A stretch of 64,000 nucleotides of DNA from Lolium rigidum (taxonomy: Eukaryota; Streptophyta; Magnoliopsida; Poales; Poaceae). The position numbers were made by a program, and so were the translations under genes. Below are positions 56,960-64,000 of the stretch, in pieces. The notes under the pieces are model-generated. The model saw only the letters and a list, made by a program, of their open reading frames with translations, ran no database searches and was not told where the DNA came from. Positions within the stretch are counted from its first letter, which is position 1. Every line of letters begins with the position of its first letter. The stretch covers positions 31,180,256 to 31,244,255 of the forward strand of contig NC_061508.1 of assembly GCF_022539505.1 (NCBI RefSeq), read 5' to 3'.

Positions 56960-57874
56960 CCAACTCGACTTTGCGCGACAGCTCGGACTCCACCCGATCG
57001 CCCACTCTTAGAGTTGAGATGAAGTTGTGGTGCCTGCGCGCAGAAGTGAGGATGCGGTAGAACTGGGAGGAGGCCTCCCCATCTTTAAGGCCAGCAACCC
57101 TAGCACGCTGACGAGCGATCGTGCGCTCGAGCGACACCAAGCCCAAAACCCTGAGCTTGAGCTGGCGGCGTAGAGCCACCTCTGGATCAGAGAGCTGCCG
57201 ATCTTCCTCCGCCATCTCAAGCCGAAGAATGACTTCATTCGCGACAAGGCTGGAGTCACGGATCGATCCAACCTTCCGCTTACTCCAGCGCTGCAGCCCC
57301 CGGCTGGTTTGCCTAAGCTTGAACGCAAGTCTCGCAATAGGCTCCCTCGGTGGCTCCTCACCGTCCAGCCCATCGTCCCACAAGGATTTGACCACATCAG
57401 CGAAACCGTCGAGCCTCAACCAGAATCACTCGAAACGGAAACGGCGGCCCAAACGCGTGTCCGAGACCGTGGACAACAGGATAGAACAATGGTCAGAGAC
57501 AGAGGAGGACTGCGCCGTTAGCGACGCCTCCGGGAACAACTCCTCCCAGTCAAGAGAGGCGAACCAACGATCCAACCTGACCATGGTTGGAGTATTTCTA
57601 GCGTTGCTCCATGTATACCTGCGGCCCAACAGCGGCGCCTCCATGAGCTCAAGCTCATTGACACAACGGCGGAATTGCCCCATCGCCCGTCGATAAGGGA
57701 CCGGAGTGTTCTTGTCCGCGGCGTCCAAGATCAAATTGAAATCGCTGGCCACCGCCCACGGCCCCACGATGGCCGCGCGCAACATCCTTAGATCGTCCAG
57801 AAACAAAGCCTTCAAGGGAGCTGTTGTGGGTCCATAGACAGCGGAGAGCCACCAAGAGGTGTCATGAGGCGCGG
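56960..57874 (-). pseudogene. LINE, 5' piece: end of endonuclease and linker to RT
   Basis: Minus strand. From 57874 it encodes HDTSWWLSAVYGP, then ASDFNLI and SVSDHCSIL, the DFN and SDH motifs of the L1 apurinic-type endonuclease. A TGG to TGA stop lies at 57426-57428; the same frame continues with the linker (RLDGFADVVKSLWDDG, LKDGEASSQFYRIL) down to the CCAAC junction, where it joins the 46260 piece in frame as KVE|LATDFY. The 5' remainder, with any ORF1, lies beyond element D, outside the window. Confidence 0.85.
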
Positions 57875-59464
57875 TGATGGCGTGTAACTCACACGTTCGT
57901 TGGGAACCCCAAGAGGAAGGTATGATGCGCACAGTAGCAAGTTTTCCCTCAGAAAGAAACCAAGGTTTAATCGAACCAGTAGGAGCCAAGAAGCACGTTG
58001 AAGGTTGATGGTCGCGAAATGTGATGCGGCGCAACACCGGGGATTCCGGCGCCAACGCGGAACCTGCACAACACAACCCAAGTACTTTGTCCCAACGAAA
58101 CAGTGAGGTTGTCAATCTCACCGGCTTGCTGTAACAAAGGATTAAACGTATCGAGTGGAAGATGTTTGCAAAGAAAACAGTAAAACAATTGCGAGATTGT
58201 ATGCTATGTAAAGAATAGGACCGGGGTCCACAGCTCACTAGAGGTGTCTCTCCCATAAGATAAAAGCATGTTGGGTGAACAAATTACAGTCGGGCAATTG
58301 ACAAATAGAGAAAGGCATAACAATGCATATACATGATATGATAAATATAGTGAGATTTAATTGGGCATTACGACAAAGTACATAGACCGCCATCCAACCG
58401 CATCTATGCCTAAAAAGTCCACCTTCAGAGTTATCATCCGAACCCCTCCAGTATTAAGTTGCAAAGCAACGTACAATTGCATTAAGTATGGTGCGTAATG
58501 TAATCAACAACTACATCCTTAGACATAGCATCAATGTTTTATCCCTAGTGGCAACAAGCACATCCACAACCTTAGAACTTTCCGTCACTCGTCCCGCATT
58601 CAATGGAGGCATGAACCCACTATCGAGCATAAATACTCCCTCTTGGAGTTAAGAGTAAAAACTTGGCCAGAGCCTCTACTAGTAACGGAGAGCATGCAAG
58701 ATCATAAACAACACATGAACAATAGATTGATAATCACCATAATCATAGTACTCTCTATCCATCGGATCCCGACAAACACAACATATAGTATTACATATAG
58801 ATGATCTTGATCATGTTAGGCAGCTCACAAGATCCAACAATGAAGCACAACAAGGAGAAGACGACCATCTAGCTACTGCTATGGACCCATGGTCCAGGGG
58901 TGAACTACTCACTCATCACTCCGGAGGCGACCATGGCGGTGTAGAGTCCTCCGGGAGATGAATCCCCTCTCCGGCAGGGTGCCGGAGGTGATCTCCAGAA
59001 TCCCCCGAGATGGGATTCGCGGCGGCGGCGTCTCTGGAAGGTTTTCCGTATCGTGGCTCTCGGTACTGGGGGTTTCGCGACGGAAGCTTTAAGTAGGCGG
59101 AGGGTCAACGCGAGGGGCCACACGAGGGGCCCAGGAGGTAGGTCGGCGCGGCCAAGGCCTGGGCCGCGCCGGCCACCCTCCTGGCCTCCTCGTGGCCCCA
59201 CTTCGTTAGGTCTTCGGTCTTCTGGAAGCTTCGTGCAAAAATAGGACCCTGGGCGAAAGTTTCGTCCAATTCCGAGAATATTTCTTTACTAGGATTTCTG
59301 AAACCAAAAACAGCAGAAAACAAGAATCGGCTCTTCGGCATCTTGTTAATAGGTTAGTTCCGTAAAATGCATAAATATGACATATAATGTGCATAAAACA
59401 TGTAGGTATCATCAATAAAGTAGCATGGAACATAAGAAATTATCGATACGTTGGAGACGTATCA
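57875..59464 (-). repeat. 3' LTR of element D
   Basis: 1590 bp, TGATGGCGTGTAACTC...GACGTATCA. Very similar to the right LTR of B (24810-26399). Confidence 0.9.
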
Positions 59465-62040
59465 AGCATCCCCAAGCTTAGTTCTCGCTCGTCCCGAGCA
59501 GGTAAAACGATAACAAAGATAATTTCCGAAGTGACATGCCATCATAATCTTGATCATACTATTTGTAAACATATGTAATGAATGCAGCGATCAAAGCAAA
59601 GGTAATGACATGAGTAAACAAGTGAATCATATGACAAAGACTTTTCATGAATAGTACTTCAAGACAAGCATCAATAAGTCTTGCATAAGAGTTAACTCAT
59701 AAAGCAATAAATCAAAGTAAAGGTGTTGAAGCAACACATAGGAAGATTAAGTTTCAGCGGTTGCTTTCAACTTGTAACATGTATATCTCATGGATATTGT
59801 CAACATAAAGTAATATAACAAGTGCAATATGCAAGTATGTAGGAATCAATGCACAGTTCACACAAGTGTTTGCTTCTTAGGTGGAAGGAGATAGGTAAAC
59901 CGACTCAACAATAAAAGTAAAAGAATGGTCCTTCAAGAGGAAAGCATCGATTGCTGTATTTGTGCTAGAGCTTTTATTTTGAAAACATGAAACAATTTTG
60001 TCAACGGTAGTAATAAAGCATATGAGTTATGAAAATTATATCTTACAAGTTGCAAGCCTCATGCATAGTATACTAATAGTGCCCGCACCTCGTCCTACTT
60101 AACTTGGACTACCGGATCTTCGCATGCCATGTTTCAACCAAGTGTCACAAAGGGGTACCTCCATGCCGCCTCGTACAAAGGTCTAAGGAGAAAGCTCGCA
60201 TTTCGGATTTCTCGCTTTTGATTATTCTCAACTTAGACATCCATACCGGGACAACATGGACAACAGATAATGGACTCCTCTTAAATGCACAAGCATGTAG
60301 CAATGATTATTGTTCTCATATGAGATTGAGGATATATGTCCAAAACTGAAACTTCAACCATGGTTCATGGCTTTAGTTAGCGGCCCAATGTTCTTCTCTA
60401 ACAATTTTGCATGCTCCAACCACTAAAATGATAGATCCTTCGAGACAAGACGGACATGCATAGCAACTCACATGATATTCAACAATAGTTGATGGCGTTC
60501 CCCGAAGCATGGTTATCGCACAACAAGCAACTTAATAAAATATAAAGTGCATAAGTACATATTCAATACTACGATAGTTTTTAAGGCTATTTTGTCCCAT
60601 GAGCTATATATTGCATAGGTGGATGATGGAATTTTAAAGGTAGCACTCAAGCAATTTACTTTGGAATGGTGGAGAAATACCATGTAGTAGGTAGGTATGG
60701 TGGACACAAATGGCATAGTAGTTGGCTCAAGGATTTTGGATGCATGAGAAGTATTCCCTCTCGATACAAGGTTTAGGCTAGCAAGGTTATTTGAAGCAAA
60801 CTCAAGGATGAACAAGTGCAGCAAAACTCACATAAAAGACATATTGTAAACATTATAAGACTCTACACTCGTCTTCCTTGTTGTTCAAAACTCAATACTA
60901 GATATTATCTAGACCTTAGAGAAACCAAATATGCAAATCAAATTTTAGCAAGCTCTATGTATTTCTTCATTAATGGGTGCAAAGCATATGATGCAAGAGC
61001 TTAAACATGAGCACAACAATTACCAAGTATCACATTATCCAAGACATTTTAGAATTACTACATGTAGCATTTTCCAATTCCAACCATATAACAATTTAAC
61101 GAAGAAGAAACTTCGCCTTGAACATTATGAGTAAAGCCTAAGGACACATGTGTCCATATGCAACAGCGGAGCGTGTCTCTCTCCCACAAAGTGAATGCTA
61201 GGATCCATCTTATTCAAACAAAAACAAAAACGAAAACAAACCGACGCTCCAAGTAAAGAACACAAGATGTGATTGAATAAAAATATAGTTTCAGGGGAGG
61301 AACCTGATGATGTTGTCGATGAAGAAGGGGATGCCTTGGGCATCCCCAAGCTTAGACGCTTGAGTCTTCTTAAAATATGCAGGGGTGAACCACGGGGGCA
61401 TCCCCAAGCTTAGAGCTTTCACTCCTCTTGATCATAGTATATCATTCTCCTCTCTTGACCCTTGAAAACTTCCTTCACACCAAACTTCAAGCAAACTCAT
61501 TAGAGGGTTAGTGCATCATTAATAATTCACACATTCAGAGGTGACACAATCATTATTAACACTTCTGTACATTGCACAAAGCTTCTGAAAGTTAATGGAA
61601 CAAAGAAACTACATCCAACATAGCAAAAGAGGCAATGCGAAATAAAAGGCAGAATCTGTCAAAAACAGAACAGTCCGTAAAGACGAATTTAAAGATGGCA
61701 CCAGACTTGCTCAAATGGAAAAACTCAAAACTAATGAAAGTTGCGTACATATCTGAGGATCACGCTCGTAAATTGGCAGATTTTTTCGAATTTTCTACAG
61801 AGAACTGTGCCCAGATTCGTGACAGACAGCAATGCTGTTTCTGCGCAGCGATCCCAAATATAACATCAACTTTGACATAGAAACTTTACTTGGCACAAAA
61901 ACATGATAAGGAGAGGTTGCTACAGTAGTAAACAACTTCCAAGACTCAACAAAACAAAAAATTGCTGTAGGTAAAAACATGGGTTGTCTCCCATAAGCGC
62001 TTTTCTTTAACGCCTTTCAGCTAGGCGCAGAAAGTGCAAA
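59465..62040 (-). other. 3' non-coding region of element D
   Basis: Starts AGCATCCCCAAGCTTAG; the family hairpin is at 61327-61347. Nearly collinear with 19812-22385 of element B. No credible ORF. Confidence 0.7.
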
Positions 62041-64000
62041 TCAAGTAACATCGAGAGTAGAAGCATCAACATCATAACTTGTTCTAATAATAGAATCAAA
62101 AGGCAACTTCATTCTCTTTCTAGGGAAGTGTTCCATACCTTTCTTGAGAGGAAATTGATATTTAATATTACCTTCTCTCATATCAATAACAGCACCAACA
62201 GTTCGAAGAAAAGGTCTTCCCAACACAATTGGACAAGATGCATTGCATTCGATATCCAAGACAACAAAATCAACGGGGACAAGGTTATTGTTAACCGTAA
62301 TGTGCACATTATCAATCCTCCCCAAAGGTTTCTTTTTAACATTATCGGCAAGATTAACATCCAAATAACAATTCTTCAATGGTGGCAAGTCAAGCATATC
62401 ATAAATCTTTTTAGGCATAACGTAAATACTTGCACCAAGATCACATAAAGCATTACATTCAAAGTCATTGAATTTCATTTTAATGATGGGCTCCCAACCA
62501 TCTTCTAACTTTCTAGGAATAGAAGTTTCAAGTTTTAGTTTCTCTTCTCTAGCTTTTATGAGAGCATTTGTAATATGTTTTGTAAAGGCTAAATTTATAG
62601 CACTAGCATTAGGACTTTTAGCAAGTTTTTGTAAGAACTTTATAACTTCAGAGATGTGGCAATCATCAAAATCTAAATCATTATGAGCTACAGCAATGGG
62701 ATCATTGTTCCCAAGGTTGGAAAAAATTTCAGCAGTTTTATCACAAGCAGTTTCAGCAGTTTTAGCAATTTCAGGCAGTTTTGTACGCTTTGCACTAGGA
62801 GTAGAAACATTGCCAACACTAATTATTTTACCATTGATAGTAGGAGGTGCAGCAACATGTGAAGAATTAGCATTACTAGTGGTGGTAATAGTCCAAACTT
62901 TAGCTACATTATTCTCTTTAGCTAGTTTTTCATTTTCTTCTCTATCCCACCTAGCACGCAGTTCAGCCATTAATCTTATATTCTCATTAATTCTAACTTG
63001 GATGGCATTTGCTGTAGTAGTAATCTTATTATCAATATCATTATTAGGCATAACTTTCAATTTTAAAAGATTAACATCGGAGGCAAGTCTATCAACTCTA
63101 GAAGCAATAGTATCAATTTTATCAAGCTTTTCCTCAACAGATTTGTTAAAAGCAGTTTGTGTACTAATAAATTCTTTAAGCATAGCTTCAAGACCAGGGG
63201 GTACATTCCTATTATTATTGTAAGAATTTCCATAAGAATTACCATAACCATTACCATTAGCAGAAGGATATGGCCTATAGTTATTACCAGAGTTGTTCCT
63301 ATAAGCATTGTTGTTGAAATTATTATTTTTAATGAAATTCACATCAACATTTTCTTCTTGAGCAACCAATGAAGCTAAAGGAACATTATTAGGATCAACA
63401 TTAGATCTACCATTCACAAGCATAGACATAATCACATCAATCTTATCATTCAAGGAAGAGGTTTCTTCAACGGAATTTACCTTCTTACCTTGTGGAGCTC
63501 TTTCCGTGTGCCATTCGGAGTAATTTATCATCATATCATCAAGAAGTTTTGTAGCCGCCCCCAATGTGATGGACATAAAGGTACCTCCAAGCAGCTGAAT
63601 CCAATAAATTCCGCGAAGAAAAATTTAGTCCCGCATAGAAGGTTTGGATGATCATCCAAGTAGTCGATCCATGGGTTGGGCAATTCTTTACCAAAGTTTT
63701 CATTCTCTCCCATGCTTGAGCAACATGTTCAGTATCTAATTGTTTAAAATTCATTATGCTACTTCTCAAAGATATAATTTTAGCGGGAGGATAATATCTA
63801 CCAATAAAAGCATCCTTGCATTTAGTCCATGAATCAATACTATTCTTAGGCAAAGATAGCAACCAATCTTTAGCTCTTCCTCTTAATGAGAAAGGAAACA
63901 CTTTCAATTTAATAATATCACCATCTACATCTTTATACTTTTGCATTTCACAAAGTTCAACAAAATTATTGAGATGGGCAGCAAGCATCATCGTAACTAA
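62041..64000 (-). pseudogene. gag-protease gene of element D, partial, apparently frameshifted
   Basis: The upstream frame (63991-63539, continuing off the window) has the gag block FPFSLRGRAKDWLLSLP and NFKQLDTEHVAQAWERMK. An extra A near 63590 in a CAG-rich spot shifts the frame; the next frame (63576-62041, 511 codons) runs through an N/Y-rich stretch (NNNFNNNAYRNNSGNNY), coiled region and a retropepsin with DLGAS and IVLGRPFLRTVGAVID without break. Here gag and protease are joined where B is split, so the ancestral product was one gag-protease polyprotein. D retains a segment after GNGYG (about 63240-63060) that B replaces with different sequence. The gene stops after the protease. Confidence 0.8.

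Larger units (their letters stand above)
57875..64000 (-). mobile_element. LTR retrotransposon D, minus strand, gag-protease type, runs off the window
   Basis: The 3' LTR is 57875-59464, then the polypurine tract, non-coding 3' region and gag-protease. It is closely similar to element B inside. The left target 5-mer is CGCGG (57870-57874); the other side is outside. It inserted in the endonuclease part of the LINE. Confidence 0.88.

Overview
The window is nuclear DNA of a pooid grass, most probably a Triticeae species (wheat, rye or barley group). The evidence is a landscape of nested transposable elements: five copies of one LTR retrotransposon family whose LTRs start TGATACGTCTC and whose primer-binding site matches tRNA-Asp (Athila-type Gypsy; I recall them as Sabrina/WHAM-like, a family name from memory and not from a search), CACTA ends, a Helitron, Harbinger-type MITEs and an L1-type LINE. 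The only gene with a convincing complete structure is a two-exon gene at 14377-15523 for a 190-residue protein with an XS-type zinc finger. There are also broken or partial host-like gene pieces (a plant-mobile-domain tail at 29672-30275 and a glycine-rich exon with a SUMO-interaction-like motif at 34282-34908).

Layout. 1-8023: end of a CACTA transposon with about 134-bp subterminal tandem repeats, split by complete LTR element A (631-7000, target duplication ACATG). 8135-13920: about 330-bp satellite that switches orientation near 8592, carries a duplicated three-monomer block, and is split by a Helitron (10789-12486) whose empty site can be read in the sister block. 13921-16253: promoter and zf-XS gene. 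16254-16581: MITE. 16700-18476: gene-like, partly duplicated DNA. 18477-26399: LTR element B (minus strand, gag-protease) with unmatched LTRs and no target duplication. 26400-37149: patchwork of small TE ends, two tandem TIR elements, a hAT-like element, tiny LINE-tail insertions and a TIR element at 35600-36148 with a clear target duplication. 37150-57874: one LINE on the minus strand, cut into three pieces by element C (39328-46072, TGAAC), solo LTR E (46261-56959, CCAAC; itself hit by element F at 50239-56603) and element D (57875 to beyond the window end).

How the parts relate. Elements A, B, C, D and F share LTR termini, PBS, polypurine tract and 3' non-coding region, but carry different cargo: a protein with hydrophobic C-terminal segments (A, F), gag-protease (B, D) or an N-terminally truncated gag (C). 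None of the four seen end to end (A, B, C, F) has reverse transcriptase, RNase H or integrase; D leaves the window inside gag, so only its gag-protease half is seen. They look like a non-autonomous family moved in trans by an Athila-type partner. Many differences between sister copies sit at CTG/CAG trinucleotides, which hints at systematic base-calling or polishing errors in methylated CHG context; several apparent frameshifts may therefore not be real.
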